From Hordeum vulgare subsp. vulgare (Eukaryota; Streptophyta; Magnoliopsida; Poales; Poaceae): a stretch of DNA of 64,000 nucleotides. Shown here piece by piece: positions 10,350-21,949 of this stretch (its first letter is position 1; each line of letters begins with the position of its first letter). The stretch lies in NCBI RefSeq assembly GCF_904849725.1, contig NC_058524.1, positions 551,741,763 to 551,805,762 of the forward strand, written 5' to 3'. The notes beneath the pieces were generated by a model, which saw only the letters and a list, made by a program, of their open reading frames with translations, made no database searches and had not been told where the DNA came from. Position numbers and translations under genes: made by a program.

Positions 10350-11915
10350 TCAGAGCTCATCATCAGCATCATCAGCCAAGCCACTGCCACCAGCCTCATC
10401 AAGGAAATCATACCACTCAGGACCAGAAGGGAAGCCAAAATCAGTAGGAGGAGCAGCAGGAGGGGCCTCATCATCACTCACATCAAGAGCGCTGGAGGCT
10501 TTCAGACGAGCCTTGAGGGCATTCTTGGAGGAGAGTAAGCAAGAAACCACATCATGGGTTTGACCACACTGGAAAGAAACGGCCTTCATCAAAGCAGAAT
10601 GTGCCTTGCCAAGGAATTTGGCAATGCGACCGAGAGGAGCGGAGCTAGATGAGGGGTTGGCGGCCTGTGCAGCAGTGCGGCGAGTGGATGTGGACGATGA
10701 GGGGGATTTCTTGGGAGCATAGTCATCCGCCATGTGAGCGGGAATGACCCACTTGCGATGTGTGTGAGTGACAGCCACAGAGAAATCAGCAACATGGTTA
10801 ATAAGAGCCTGGATGAAAGAGGCGTGAGGAAAGGCTCGCTTGTACTGAAATCTAGCAAGCTGAATCTCATGCCATAGAAAATGAGGCACATTGATTTTGC
10901 CCTTGGGGTGCTCGAACAAGTGAGACATGATGTCGATACAATAGCCACTGCAAGAACCCTTATCACCCATCTTGGGATAGATGGTGCGGATGAGACACTG
11001 AAAAATGATGAAATAAGGTGACCGCCAGATGGATACCTGGTTAAGGTCCTTCATGCGTTCATCCGCATCAAGCTCACGTAGTGGCTTGAGAAGATTCCCA
11101 CACGCGTCAATAGACTTAGGCGCATGGTTAGGATCATCCCTATGTATTTTGAAACCGGAATTGGGGAAACCCAGTGCGGCAACAAATGTATCATAAGAAG
11201 CTGTGAAGCGAACGTCAGAGGTGATCCAGCTGACAGTGTGGTCTGGGCCAAAATGGCATGTGGCATAGAACTGGTGAATGGTAGCAGCATTAAAGTCACA
11301 ATGAAAGGCAAACGGGGCGGCAAGCCCCGATGCCTGAATAAGCTCATTGGCACCCGGATATTTCGCCGGGTGCATGCGAATATGCTCAACATCAATAGAG
11401 TGATGAATAGATAACCCCTTAGGAACTATGACTGTGGTAAAAATGTTCGCCTGGACGTTTGTGCGGAAACGTGAGTCAGTAGAGTCACGTACGACAGCGT
11501 ATTGATCAATGTCGCGGCGGAAAGTAAGATATGAAGTTGCGCCAAGTGTGGTGAAGTTCGTGATAGCATGACCTAACGTGGTAGGAGGTTCTAGTGAGAT
11601 GCGGCGAGCTTCACCTGCAGGCTGGGCAGGAGGAGGTTGTGGCATGTAGGACGCCTTGCGAGTCCCGGGCTTTGGCTTGGACCTTCGATCGACGTGCTGG
11701 ACAGGAAGGTCCTCGGCGGCAAGCTCCTCCTCGAAGTCGGGGTCATCACCATCAGACGACGAGGGCAGTTGTGGAGACGGAGAACGCCGGGCAGTCCATT
11801 TGAAGGGACGAAGTGGCTCATCCGAGTCCGACCCCGTGTTCATAGGGGCGTGAGAGGATGAGCCGGCCACGGTCTTCCGAGCGGTGTGCTTGGTCTTGCC
11901 ATGGAGCACAAACAC
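10350..11915 (-). CDS. Extra 3' ORF of Sirevirus (unknown function), minus copy
   Basis: Open for 521 codons and closely similar to the 22662-24215 ORF of the other copy. The N-terminal third is basic, serine-rich and proline-rich. The middle (about residues 120-340) is a folded-looking domain with HIRMHPAKYPGANEL, FHCDFNAATIHQFYATCHF and ALGFPNSGFKIHRDD. The C-terminus is acidic. It resembles the 'putative plant transposon protein' domain seen in other plant retroelements, but I cannot assign a function. No transmembrane segment or signal peptide is seen, which argues against an envelope role. Compared with the plus copy, one G is missing after the canonical ATG (near 11895), so that ATG is out of frame and the frame opens at a GTG. 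This copy is probably not translated normally. Confidence 0.75.
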   Translation of the reverse strand: MFVLHGKTKHTARKTVAGSSSHAPMNTGSDSDEPLRPFKWTARRSPSPQLPSSSDGDDPDFEEELAAEDLPVQHVDRRSKPKPGTRKASYMPQPPPAQPAGEARRISLEPPTTLGHAITNFTTLGATSYLTFRRDIDQYAVVRDSTDSRFRTNVQANIFTTVIVPKGLSIHHSIDVEHIRMHPAKYPGANELIQASGLAAPFAFHCDFNAATIHQFYATCHFGPDHTVSWITSDVRFTASYDTFVAALGFPNSGFKIHRDDPNHAPKSIDACGNLLKPLRELDADERMKDLNQVSIWRSPYFIIFQCLIRTIYPKMGDKGSCSGYCIDIMSHLFEHPKGKINVPHFLWHEIQLARFQYKRAFPHASFIQALINHVADFSVAVTHTHRKWVIPAHMADDYAPKKSPSSSTSTRRTAAQAANPSSSSAPLGRIAKFLGKAHSALMKAVSFQCGQTHDVVSCLLSSKNALKARLKASSALDVSDDEAPPAAPPTDFGFPSGPEWYDFLDEAGGSGLADDADDEL

Positions 11916-12183
11916 CTACGCGGATGAAAAATCCCCAAATGAGGAATGAACATGGAGATACATGGGAGAGAGTGAGAGAATCAAAACAAATGCGAAAGGA
12001 GGCGGAGGAGCGACCTGAGGACGGATCCCGCGAAGAATACGGAGGAAGGAGTGGAGGATCCGCGGAGGAGATCGCCCTGATCTCGAGTTTGGCGGCGCAG
12101 GCAGGAGCTCCTCGAGCTGGCGGCGGCGGCTGTGGTAGGAAAAGGGGGCGCTGAGGGTTAGGGCAAGAGCCCAGCCCCCGCGC

Positions 12184-12310
12184 CCAACTATATATAGGCC
12201 CGAGGCGTCGGACGTCCGAAGGTGATTGTGGCGTCGGACGACCGACACTGGTCGGACGACCGGAAGGGATTTTGCCGCCGGACGTCCGAGACCTATCGGA
12301 CGTCCGAGAA
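12184..12310 (-). promoter_or_regulatory. Internal TATA promoter with CGGACGTCCG cluster (minus Sirevirus)
   Basis: On the minus strand, palindromes CGGACGTCCG at 12297-12306, 12279-12288 and 12209-12218, with related CGGACGACCG words between them, are followed by a TATA box (about 12187-12196, CTATATATAG on minus). About 300 bp further on, the extra ORF begins. The LTRs of the same element have the same palindromes upstream of their own TATA box. Promoter function is inferred. Confidence 0.55.
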
Positions 12311-12334
12311 GGAGGAGGAGGGAGAGACTAATTC

Positions 12335-12615
12335 TGGATTTTTTTGTCTTGATGATGAGATGATGACTTGCATGGTTTCGCACACAAAAAATACGAACAT
12401 AGTTTCCTACAAGCATTACATGTATGAATTGATTTATGCGTACTTTGTAAGCTTAAAAACAGAAAATTAAGACTCACTCCCGCTAAATACATGCCCACAT
12501 CAAGACACAAACATAATTTGAGTGTGTGTGTGTGTGCAAGGTTTCAAGAGATGTTGTCAAGCTCCAAGATACCAAGTTCACGCCTAAGTTGACAGAACCT
12601 AGCTACACTAAGTGA
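12335..12615 (-). other. Non-coding spacer between pol and extra ORF
   Basis: Spacer after the RNase H stop, with a (TG)n microsatellite at about 12521-12536. The tail of the RNase H frame continues in frame past the stop to about 12545 (FCQLRRELGILELDNIS), as in the plus copy. Confidence 0.6.
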
Positions 12616-14337
12616 CTAGGTGAAAATGTCCGCTAACTCCATGTCGGTACCCACATGGGTAATATCAATGTCACCCTTTTGCACATGGTCTCTCAAGAAA
12701 TGATACCTAATATCAATATGTTTTGTGCGAGGGTGATCAATGGGGTTCTCGGAGATCTTTATGGCACTTTCATTATCACAGAGAAGAGGAACGTGCCGAT
12801 ACGTGATACCATAATCCGTTAGTGTTTGCCTCATCCATAGCAGTTGGGTTGCACAGCTTGCGGCTGCAATATATTCAGCCTCGGCCGTGGAGAGAGAAAC
12901 ACAGTTCTGCTTCTTCGAGGACCAACTTACCAAGGAGCGTCCAAGAAACTGACATGCACCGGAAGTGGATTTCCGTCCCACTTTATCACCGGCCCAATCC
13001 GCATTGGAATACCCAATAAGATCAAACTTTGCATCCTTAGGGTACCATAAGCCTAACTTTGGGGTGTGAACAAGGTATCTAAGAATATGCTTAACCGTCG
13101 TGTGATGGCTTTCCCTAGGGGAAGCTTGAAATCTAGCACATATACCTACACTTAACATGATGTCCGGTCTAGATGCGCAAAGATAAAGCAACGAACCAAT
13201 CATGGAGCGGTAAGTAGATGGGTCAAAAGGAATACCGTTTGTGTCTTCATTTAGAACTACATCGGTGGCCATGGGTGTCTTCATTAGTTTAGCATTTGTC
13301 ATATCAAATTTTTCAAGAATGTCCTTGAGGTACTTAGTTTGAGACAAGAAAATCCCTTCTTGAAATTGTTGTATTTGAAAACCAAGAAAGAACTTCAAGT
13401 CCGTGTTGAGTGACATCTCAAAGGTCTTGGTCATGGAGGCCGCAAACTTCTTGCACAAATGGATGTTAGGAGAACCAAAAATGATGTCATCTACATAGAT
13501 TTGGCATAAGATCAAATCACCATTTTCCCTCTTAGTAAAAAGACTGGGATCGATCACCCCCACCACAAAGCCATCATCGAGTAGGAACTTCTTAAGATGA
13601 TCGTACCAAGCACGGGGTGCTTGTTTAAGACCATACAGAGCCTTGTGAAGTTTATATACATGGTCTTTGTGATGAGGGTCAACAAACCCAGGTGGTTGTG
13701 ATACATATACCTCTTCTTGTAGAGGACCGTTAAGAAAAGCACTTTTCACATCCATTTGATGCAAAGTAAAACCATTGAAAGCAGCATAGGCCAATAAAAT
13801 GTGAATGGACTCAAGACGAGCAACAGGGGCGAAAGTTTCACCAAAGTCCAAACCTTCAACTTGGGAGTACCCCTGTGCTACTAACCTTGCCTTGTTGCGT
13901 AGGACAGTCCCGTTCTCATCTTCCTTGTTCTTGAAAATCCATTTAGTTCCAATGACATTATGTTCCTCAGTTGGTCGTTCTACCAATGACCATACTTCGT
14001 TGCGTGTAAAACTGTTTAGCTCCTCTTGCATAGCAAGTAGCCAGTCATTGTCACACAATGCATCCTGAACCCTGTGTGGCACGGTACTAGAGACAAACGA
14101 AAAGTGAGCACAAAAGTTTGTTAATTGTTTACGAGTCACTCTACCTTCCGACACGCCTGTGAGGATTTGATCAATATCAACACGACCGGCCACACGTGGC
14201 ATGATGAAGGTCAAGGTTTCACGAGGTTCGACTTTGTTTCCATCATCAACGTCCTCAACATATGGATCATTTATGTGCGGCGGAAGATATTCCTCTTTGC
14301 GTTGCACCTGTTGAGGTTCATCATCAAACATACCCAT
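12616..14337 (-). CDS. Reverse transcriptase-RNase H of minus Sirevirus (partial pol)
   Basis: An open frame of 573 codons. RT motifs are present: [27 protein letters not shown] and the catalytic YVDD in [10 protein letters not shown]. RNase H follows: [23 protein letters not shown] and a C-terminal [13 protein letters not shown]. It ends at a TAG directly after DIFT, which the second copy shares. The upstream end joins sequence interrupted by the plus-strand element at 14352. Gag, protease and integrase of this copy are absent, so the frame is an orphan with no start of its own. Confidence 0.9.
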   Translation of the reverse strand: MGMFDDEPQQVQRKEEYLPPHINDPYVEDVDDGNKVEPRETLTFIMPRVAGRVDIDQILTGVSEGRVTRKQLTNFCAHFSFVSSTVPHRVQDALCDNDWLLAMQEELNSFTRNEVWSLVERPTEEHNVIGTKWIFKNKEDENGTVLRNKARLVAQGYSQVEGLDFGETFAPVARLESIHILLAYAAFNGFTLHQMDVKSAFLNGPLQEEVYVSQPPGFVDPHHKDHVYKLHKALYGLKQAPRAWYDHLKKFLLDDGFVVGVIDPSLFTKRENGDLILCQIYVDDIIFGSPNIHLCKKFAASMTKTFEMSLNTDLKFFLGFQIQQFQEGIFLSQTKYLKDILEKFDMTNAKLMKTPMATDVVLNEDTNGIPFDPSTYRSMIGSLLYLCASRPDIMLSVGICARFQASPRESHHTTVKHILRYLVHTPKLGLWYPKDAKFDLIGYSNADWAGDKVGRKSTSGACQFLGRSLVSWSSKKQNCVSLSTAEAEYIAAASCATQLLWMRQTLTDYGITYRHVPLLCDNESAIKISENPIDHPRTKHIDIRYHFLRDHVQKGDIDITHVGTDMELADIFT

Positions 14338-14347
14338 ACTTTGGTCT

Positions 14348-14352
14348 ACCTC
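14348..14352. repeat. TSD ACCTC, left copy
   Basis: ACCTC precedes the plus-strand Sirevirus LTR (TGAAAG at 14353). The same 5 bp follow its 3' LTR at 26220-26224. The host reading frame of the minus element resumes across the site. Confidence 0.95.
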
Positions 14353-15997
14353 TGAAAGTGCATGCTATGCCCCTAATCGTCTTTTGGTGTTAATGACAAC
14401 ACATACATAGGAAACAAATCCAATTTGTTGAGTGTATCTCAGGATGGCAAGTACTTTAGTAAATTGAGAATTATGTGCCAAAGGTTGTCTAAAAAGATTG
14501 GGGAGTTATATTTCGAGAAGGCTCGGGATTAAGAAGAGATGATGTAGATTAGTCTTTTGAGTTTACTGATATTGAGTATAGGGATCTCGCACTATTAAGA
14601 GGGGATCACAGGTTTTGCGATGAACTTGCTCATACCACATCTTTACTATCATACCAAACACGACACAATCTCCACTCTGTTCTCAATTCAAAACAGGTCT
14701 ATTGCCTCGGACATCCGGCTCCCTCCGGACGTCCGAGGGCCGGACGACCGGCAGGCTTCGGAAATCCGCACCCCATCACCAGAAGTTTGTGAGGCATATA
14801 ACTCGGAAATCTGGCTCCCTCCGGACATCCGAGGGCCGGACGTCCGGCCAAGCCCCGGAAATCCGGAAGCATGCACCAGTAGAATTTGTGTTCTATAACT
14901 CGGAAATCCGGCTCCCTCCGGACGTCCGAGCACCGGACGTCCGACCCCCGTCGGAAATCCGGAAACTACCACCAGTAGAAGTTGAGTTGTATAACACGGA
15001 TTTCCGGTCTACTCCGGACGTCCGGACGCTGATAAATTCAAAATAGGTTCAGTCGTATCTACAGGCCTCGGACGACCGACCCCTGTCGGACGTCCGGTCG
15101 CTGATAAATTCAAAAGAGTTCCAGTCGTGCCCACAGGCCTCGGACGACCGACCCGTGTCGGACGTCCGGCCCCTCGCGGACGCCCGGACATCCGGCAACT
15201 GTCGGACGTCCGGACCCTGTGTGACTTAAGCACCTCCAACGGCTGGATTTCACTCCACACTATATATACTCTTCTCCCACCTCGTGAAAGGGTGTTGAAC
15301 ACAGCTAGAATACACCCAAGAAAACCTTTCCTCTTACTCACTCTTGTCTACACCAAATCCTAGATCCCAAGAGCATTTGTGAGTCCTTTTGAGTGTTGTT
15401 CCAATCAAAAGATAGATCGTCGCCCTCTCCTCCTTCCCACCAAAGTGATTTGTGATTTGAGCAAGTTTTGAGCAATCCCCGTGATCTTGTTACTCTTGGA
15501 GGTTGGAGACTCCTAGGCGGTAGGAGTCTTCGGAGAGGAATCAAACCATTGTGATATCCCCCGAAAAGTTTGTGAAGGTTTGGAAGCCACCTCAAGGCTT
15601 ACCACTAGTGGTTGAGAAACGCCTTCGTGGAGTTATCTCAAAGGGAGAATAGGGTGAGCCTTCGTGGCGTTGGTGTGCCTTCGTGGTAACATCCGCCCCT
15701 CTAACAGTGACGTAGCTTCCCGCCAAGGAAGTGAACATTGGGATACATCCTTGTCTCTCTCAGAGTTCCGGTTATTCCTAACCCTAACTCTCTACTTGTG
15801 TTAATCCTTATTACATACTTGTATTTGATTATTGTTTACCGCTTGTCTTACTTCACTCCAAATAGCTTACTCTTTGTCATAGCAATTATTAGGCTTGCAC
15901 TCATATTCCGCACTTTAGCCTAAAATTGCTAAGTAATTATTAAAATTTGGATTTGTACCTATTCACCCCCCCTCTAGGTCCATCTCGATCCTTTTCA
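14353..15997 (+). repeat. 5' LTR of plus Sirevirus
   Basis: It begins TGAAAGTGCATGC and ends CGATCCTTTTCA. Eight exact CGGACGTCCG palindromes and many one-base variants lie between about 14720 and 15230. The TATA box is TATATATA at 15261-15268, so everything upstream of roughly 15290 is U3. A unit of about 70 bp (TGATAAATTCAAAA... ACAGGCCTCGGACGACCGAC) is present twice at about 15030-15175. Confidence 0.95.
15230..15275 (+). promoter_or_regulatory. LTR core promoter (TATA box)
   Basis: CACACTATATATACTC lies about 40 bp downstream of the last CGGACGTCCG palindrome. The same arrangement is in the 3' LTR (TATA at 25483-25490). Transcription probably starts about 30 bp further on. Confidence 0.65.
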
Positions 15998-15999
15998 AT

Positions 16000-16011
16000 T
16001 GGTATCAGAGC
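16000..16011 (+). other. Primer-binding site (initiator Met tRNA)
   Basis: TGGTATCAGAGC starts 2 nt after the LTR end and is the standard complement of the 3' end of plant initiator methionine tRNA used by Copia elements. Confidence 0.95.
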
Positions 16012-16051
16012 CTCGTGCTCTATTTGTGTGGCTTAACTGCCCTAGAGCGAG

Positions 16052-18646
16052 ATGGACGTGGATCTAGCTACGGTAGCTCCAGTGCAAAGGGACGGGACTT
16101 CCTCGGAAGTCAAGTCTTTCACCTTTGAGGACCTGGAATGGGCCCTTGCCAAGCAAAAAGAGGAGCATGATGCTTCTCTTGAGGCCATGATTCAAATGAG
16201 ACTAGCATCACTAACCACGAGGACAACCACGTCCCCGAGGGCCTCAGGGCCCCACGTGCATGGTACTTCATTTGGCCAACCACCTCCGGAGAGGAACCAA
16301 ACTAGTGTTCCATGGCTTTATGCTAGATCTCAAATTGAGAAACCTAAGTACAATCCTGGAGGAAAACCTCCCTTGCTTGATGACAATTCCGATTTTGCTT
16401 TGTGGAGAGTTGGTATGGAGGATCATCTTAGGTACACCAATGGTGAGATGCTGGACATCCTTGAGCATGGGTACAATCCTGTAGATCCAAGATGCCTCAC
16501 GCCTAGAGAAACTTATGACAAGCATCTCAATGACACTGCGATCATGTGCATTGAAGACAAGGAATGAATGACAAGCAACGAAGACCATCCGAAAAGGAAT
16601 GAATGACAAGCTACGAAGACCATACATTCACATCACAAGTGCCAAGGAATTGTGGGACAACATCATAAGGACCAAGACCGGTACCTCCACTCTTCGGCTT
16701 GCTCAATATGAAATTCGAAGGGGCAATTACAGAATTTCTGTATGGAAAAGGGTGAATCTCCCAAGCAACTACTAGAACGGCTCATGACTCTCGCCGCAGA
16801 CATTGAGTCATGTGACTGTGACAAGACGCAAGATGGCTTCAATCTGACCAAGAGATTTCTTGTGGACAAGTTACTTCACGCTCTTGCTCCGTATCACCAT
16901 CAAATGGTATGGGACATGAGGCAGCATCATGGTTTCAAAGAAATGACTCCGGATGACATCATATCCACCTTCCAATTATTTGAAGAGTCAAAGGCAAATG
17001 CAACAAAGCACCTAGCCATGCATGGCACTTCAACATCAAAGATCAATCTTGCCTTGAAAGCCAAGCATGAGTGTGACGAAGAAGAAAGTGAAGAAGAAGA
17101 GGGTGATGATGACTGCGAAGATGGTGATGATGTTGACTCTGATGAAAGCCCATCTTATGAGGACATTGCTCTCTTTGTAAAGAAGTTCAGTGCAGGGAAG
17201 TTCAAGGGAAGATTCCCAAAGAAGAAGGTAAGGAAATGCTATAACTGTGCGGAAACCAACCACTTATCCAATGACTGCCCTTATGAGAAGAGAGAAGACA
17301 AACCTAGGTTTCCAAAGACCTTTGCAAAGAAGAAGTTGCCAAACCCTATGAACTCCAAGTTCAAGAGAACAGATGGAAGAGCAATGGTTGCACAAGAAGA
17401 ATCAGATCCAGAAGATGTTGGGGGAGTTGCCGGAGTAGCTCAAGATACACAAAGCACCTTGAGGCTAGTCAACAAAAGTGGTGATGTTGTTCACTACAAC
17501 TATATGAAGGACTACAAGGGCAACGCTCACAAGTGTTTGATGGCAAAGACTGCCATGGGAGATGAGGAAGACCAAAGCTCCCATGATAAGGTTAAGGTAA
17601 CTCCACGGTTAAACTCCTTCAGTCTAGTTTCTACTCCCTCTGATGAGTATCTTGATGCGGAAGATCACTATGAGGATAATGATTTAGATCATCCCATGTT
17701 TGCTAAAATAAACAAATTTATGTGCTCTCTTAAAGGAAAGAAGCTCACTATGTTTCACATACTTATGGAAATGGTGAGTAAGCACACCAATACCATCAAG
17801 GAACTCGAAACCCTCGTCACTGAGGAGAAGGAGAGAAATGAACTCCTTGAGCAGAAAGTCCTCTATGAGGAAGCACAAAATGATGCACTATGTTCAAAAG
17901 TAGGCGAAAACCTTGATAAACATGCTAATGATCCTGCCTCCTTGAAAAAGGCTGAATATGTGTGCAAAGAATTACTAAATGATAAAGACCGACTTGTGAA
18001 CTCTCATGCTTCCCTTTCTAAGGACTGTGAGCGTCTATCCTTGTCTCTCAAAGACAAGGAAGAGAAACTCTCTGTTCTTACAAAGAGCTTTGAGGCACTT
18101 AAGGTCACTTATCTTGACACTCTAGCTAAGGCCTACTCCTCACCTATTATCAATGTTGATACCTGCACTACTAACTCTAGTAGTGAACTGACATCTATAC
18201 TTGAGGAAAACTGTTCATTAAAGGCACAGCTAGACAGAGGTCTCATGACATGTGCACAAGGACAAAAGACTCTCAATGAGATCTTAAGTCGACACAATGG
18301 AGGTTTCGCCAAGGAAGGGCTTGGGTTCAACCCAAGCACTGCCAAGAACAGTGCATCTCCTCTCAAGTGTACCACTCCGCTTAAAGAAATATTTGTACGA
18401 GAGGGACACACGGAGAAAGGTAAGGTTGTGAGTGGATCGGCCACTAGGGGTTCGTCTACTCACAACAAGACAACCGAATTCATGCCTCCATCCTATGTAC
18501 TCCGCAAATCAAAGGAAGGAGAGGTCTATGCTAAATTCGTTGGTCCCCGTAATGCATTTCGATTCTATGCTATTTGGGTCCCTAAGACTCTTATAACTAA
18601 TGTGAAAGGCCCCATGACAAAATGGGTACCTCAAACCAAGTCTTAA
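16052..18646 (+). pseudogene. Sirevirus gag (frameshifted)
   Basis: Starts MDVDLATVAPVQ at 16052. Conserved gag core: KRFLVDKLLHALAPYHHQMV and EESKANATKHLAMHG. The CCHC zinc knuckle CYNCAETNHLSNDC is at about 17237. An acidic stretch is followed by a long predicted coiled coil (about 17740-18130, ELETLVTEEKERNELLEQKV). The long coiled-coil C-terminal gag is typical of Sireviruses; family work links their gag to LC8-type dynein light chains. Lesions: a base lost near 16564 creating TGA, a 35-bp tandem duplication (16559-16593 and 16594-16628) and a further single-base loss near 16720. Together these restore the frame before 16742. The stop at 18644-18646 may be the genuine gag end. Confidence 0.88.
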
Positions 18647-18659
18647 TTCGTTACAGGCT

Positions 18660-19130
18660 ATTTTCTCCGGAGGAGCCAAATGGGTGATCGACAGTGGATG
18701 CACCAATCATATGACCGGAGATAGTAACTTGCTCTATGACTTCATGCAAGCCATTCGACCATACATGAGCATTGTATTTGGTGGAGGGTCGAAAGGGCAG
18801 GTAATTGGGTTGGGCAAGGTGGCAATCACTAATGACATGTCTATTGCAAATGTCATGCTTGTCCAATCTCTTCAATATCATTTACTTTCAGTTCGCCAAT
18901 TGGCTTCCCTCGGTTATGACACATTATTTGGACTAACGGATGTGAAAGTCTTTAAGAGAGACACTCTTGAAGTGGCCTTTGTTGGAGAGTTGGATGGCAA
19001 CCTTTACACGGTTGATTTCTCGAAAGAGAGCACTTTCCATACAACTTGTCTAATGGCCAAGGCCAACATGGGATGGCTGTGGCATCGCCGGCTCGCCCAT
19101 GTTGTCATGAAAATCTTCAAAATCTCTTAA
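18660..19130 (+). pseudogene. Protease and integrase N-terminus of plus Sirevirus pol
   Basis: The frame contains the aspartic protease active site in WVIDSGCTNHMTG (D-S-G), then LLSVRQLASLGYD and the start of the integrase zinc domain (WLWHRRLAH). It is in a different frame from gag. It is broken near 19110, where the reading must change frame to continue into the integrase. Protease would cleave the polyprotein inside virus-like particles. Confidence 0.88.
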
Positions 19131-19705
19131 ACGGCAATCACATCCTTGGACTAACAAATGTATCTTTTAAGAAAGATCGTGTGTGCAGTGCATGCATAGC
19201 TGGGAAACAACATCAAACAAGACATCCACCCAAGAACATTGTATCCACTTCGAGGCCGTTAGAGCTCCTTCATGTGGATCTGTTTGGGCCTCCTTCATGG
19301 GCAAGTCTTGGAGGGAAAAATTATGGCCTAGTCATTGTTGATGATTACTCAAGATATACATGGGTGTTCTTTCTCAAGTCCAAGGACGAGACGAAGATCA
19401 CTTTCATTGACTTTGCCAAACAAGCCCAGCGGAAGTTTGACAAGGACATCAAGGCAGTAAGAAGTGATAATGGCTGTGAGTTCAAGAACTACACCCTAGA
19501 AGAATTTCTTAGTGATGAGGGAATTGAACATCAGTACTCCGCACCTTACACCCCTCAACAAAATGGTGTGGCAGAGAGGAAGAACCGGACACTTGTGGAA
19601 ATGGCAAGGTCCATGTTAGATGAATAAAAGTCACCACATAGTTTTTGGGCTCAGGCCGTCAACACAACATGTCATGCATCAAACCGGCTCTTCCTCCGAT
19701 AAATA
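19110..19705 (+). pseudogene. Integrase of plus Sirevirus
   Basis: The zinc domain finishes with CSACIAGKQ. The catalytic core has the D,D-35-E residues in LHVDLFGP, VRSDNGCEF and NGVAERKNRT. Two in-frame stops follow (TAA at 19625-19627 and TAA at about 19702) before the frame continues into RT at [12 protein letters not shown]. With these stops no full integrase can be made. Confidence 0.9.
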
Positions 19706-21949
19706 TTGGAAAAGACTCCATATGAGCTCCTAACTGGGAACAAGCCCAATGTTAAGTACTTTCGTGTGTTTGGATGCAAATGTTTCATCCTCAACAAACG
19801 GGAACGGTTAGGAAAATTTCAATCCAAACCAACTGAAGGGATTTTTCTTGGCTATGGGTCAAACTCTCACGCCTACAGAGTCTACAACAAATCCACTGGA
19901 TGTGTTATAGAAACCTGTGACGTGACGTTTGATGAATTTAACCGCTCCCATGGGGAGCAAGTTGATCTAGATGATGCAGGTGAAGAAGACTCCCCACAAG
20001 ATACCTTAAATATGGGTGTAGGTGCACTTCTTCCCATGGAACAAAGACCCCATGATGATGATGAATATGATGAGAGTATCTCTCATCCTCAAGACAATTC
20101 ACTGCCCGTACCTCCACAAGATACTCGCACACACATCATGCCAGTTGTTGAGGATCGAGTGGGAGAACATGTCTCTCACCCCGATGACACTCAAGAACAA
20201 GTTGATCTTCAAGAGGTAGACCAAAGTATAGGTATGCTTGATGATGAACCTCAACAGGTGCAACGCGAAGAGGAATATCTTCCTCCGCACCTAAATGATC
20301 CATATGTTGAGGACGTTGATGATGGAAACGAAGTCGAACCTCGTGAAACCTTGACCTCCATCATGCCACGTGTGGCCGGTCGTGTTGATATTGATCAAAT
20401 CCTCACAGGCGTGCCAGAAGGTAGAGTGACTCGTAAACAATTAACAAATTTTTGTGCTCACTTTTTGTTTGTCTCTAGTACCGTGCCACACATGGTTCAG
20501 GATGCATTGTGTGACAATTACTGGCTACTTGCTATGCAAGAGGAGCTAAACAGTTTTACACGCAACGAAGTATGGTCATTGGTAGAACGACCAACTGAGG
20601 AACATAATGTCATTGGAACTAAATGGATTTTCAAGAACAAGGAAGATGAGAACGGGACTGCCCTACGCAACAAGGCAAGGTTAGTAGCACAGGGGTACTC
20701 CCAAGTTGAAGGTTTGGACTTTGGTGAAACTTTCGCCTCTGTTGCTCGTCTTACGTCCATTCGCATTTTATTGGCCTATGCTGCTTTCAATGGTTTTACT
20801 TTGCATAAAATGGATGTGAAAAGTGCTTTTCTTAACGGTCCTCTACAAGAAGAGGTATATGTATCACAACCACCTGGGTTTGTTGACCCTCATCACAAAG
20901 ACCATGTATATAAACTTCACAAGGCTCTGTATGGTCTTAAACAAGCACCCCGTGCTTGGTACGATCATCTTAAGAAGTTCCTACTCGATGATGGCTTTGT
21001 GGTGGGGGTGATCGATCCCAGTCTTTTTACTAAGAGGGAAAATGGTGATTTGATCTTATGCCAAATCTATGTAGATGACATCATTTTTGGTTCTCCTAAC
21101 ATCCATTTGTGCAAGAAGTTTGCGGCCTCCATGACCAAGACCTTTGAGATGTCACTCAACACGGACTTGAAGTTCTTTCTTGGTTTTCAAATACAACAAT
21201 TTCAAGAAGGGATTTTCTTGTCTCAAACTAAGTACCTCAAGGACATTCTTGATAAATTTGATATGACAAATGCTAAACCAATGAAGACACCTATGGCCAC
21301 CGATGTAGTTCTAAATAAAGACTCAAACGGTATTCCTTTTGACCCATCTACTTACCGCTCCATGATTGGTTCGCTGCTTTATCTTTGCGCATCTAGACCG
21401 GACATCATGTTAAGTGTAGGAATATGTGCTAGATTTCAAGCTTCCCCTACGGAAAGCCATCACACGGCAGTTAAGCATATTCTTAGATACCTTGTTCACA
21501 CCCCAAAGTTAGGCTTATGGTACCCTAAGGATGCAAAGTTTGATCTTATTGGGTATTCCGATGTGGATTGGGACGGTGATAAAGTGGGACGGAAATCCAC
21601 TTCCGGTGCATGTCAGTTTCTTGGATGCTCCTTGGTAAGTTGGTCCTCGAAGAAGCAGAACTGTGTTTCTCTCTCCACAGCCGAGGCCGAATATATTGCA
21701 GCCGCAAGCTGTGTAACCCAACTGCTATGGATGAGGCAAACACTAAAGGATTATGGTATCACGTATCGACACGTTCCTCTTCTCTGTGATAATGAAAGTG
21801 CCAGCAAGATCTCCGAGAACCCCATTGATCACCCTCGCACAAAACATATTGATATTAGGTATCATTTCTTGAGAGACCATGTGCAAAAGGGTGACATTGA
21901 TATTACCCATGTGGGTACCGACATGGAGTTAGCGGACATTTTCACCTAG
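19706..21949 (+). CDS. Reverse transcriptase-RNase H of plus Sirevirus
   Basis: Open for 747 codons in the same frame as integrase. It begins with the integrase C-terminal region ([20 protein letters not shown] and [17 protein letters not shown]), then an acidic linker, then RT with [26 protein letters not shown] and the YVDD site at about 21068. RNase H has [11 protein letters not shown] and [12 protein letters not shown]. It stops at TAG (21947-21949) just after DIFT. About 23 further codons of the usual pol C-terminus continue in frame to TGA at about 22021. The other copy has the same TAG. Confidence 0.93.
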   Translation: MEKTPYELLTGNKPNVKYFRVFGCKCFILNKRERLGKFQSKPTEGIFLGYGSNSHAYRVYNKSTGCVIETCDVTFDEFNRSHGEQVDLDDAGEEDSPQDTLNMGVGALLPMEQRPHDDDEYDESISHPQDNSLPVPPQDTRTHIMPVVEDRVGEHVSHPDDTQEQVDLQEVDQSIGMLDDEPQQVQREEEYLPPHLNDPYVEDVDDGNEVEPRETLTSIMPRVAGRVDIDQILTGVPEGRVTRKQLTNFCAHFLFVSSTVPHMVQDALCDNYWLLAMQEELNSFTRNEVWSLVERPTEEHNVIGTKWIFKNKEDENGTALRNKARLVAQGYSQVEGLDFGETFASVARLTSIRILLAYAAFNGFTLHKMDVKSAFLNGPLQEEVYVSQPPGFVDPHHKDHVYKLHKALYGLKQAPRAWYDHLKKFLLDDGFVVGVIDPSLFTKRENGDLILCQIYVDDIIFGSPNIHLCKKFAASMTKTFEMSLNTDLKFFLGFQIQQFQEGIFLSQTKYLKDILDKFDMTNAKPMKTPMATDVVLNKDSNGIPFDPSTYRSMIGSLLYLCASRPDIMLSVGICARFQASPTESHHTAVKHILRYLVHTPKLGLWYPKDAKFDLIGYSDVDWDGDKVGRKSTSGACQFLGCSLVSWSSKKQNCVSLSTAEAEYIAAASCVTQLLWMRQTLKDYGITYRHVPLLCDNESASKISENPIDHPRTKHIDIRYHFLRDHVQKGDIDITHVGTDMELADIFT

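Noticed and set aside
10303..10563. Plus-strand ORFs opposite the extra Sirevirus ORF (also 23993-24323 on minus)
   Set aside because: They are antisense shadows of the conserved 3' ORF.
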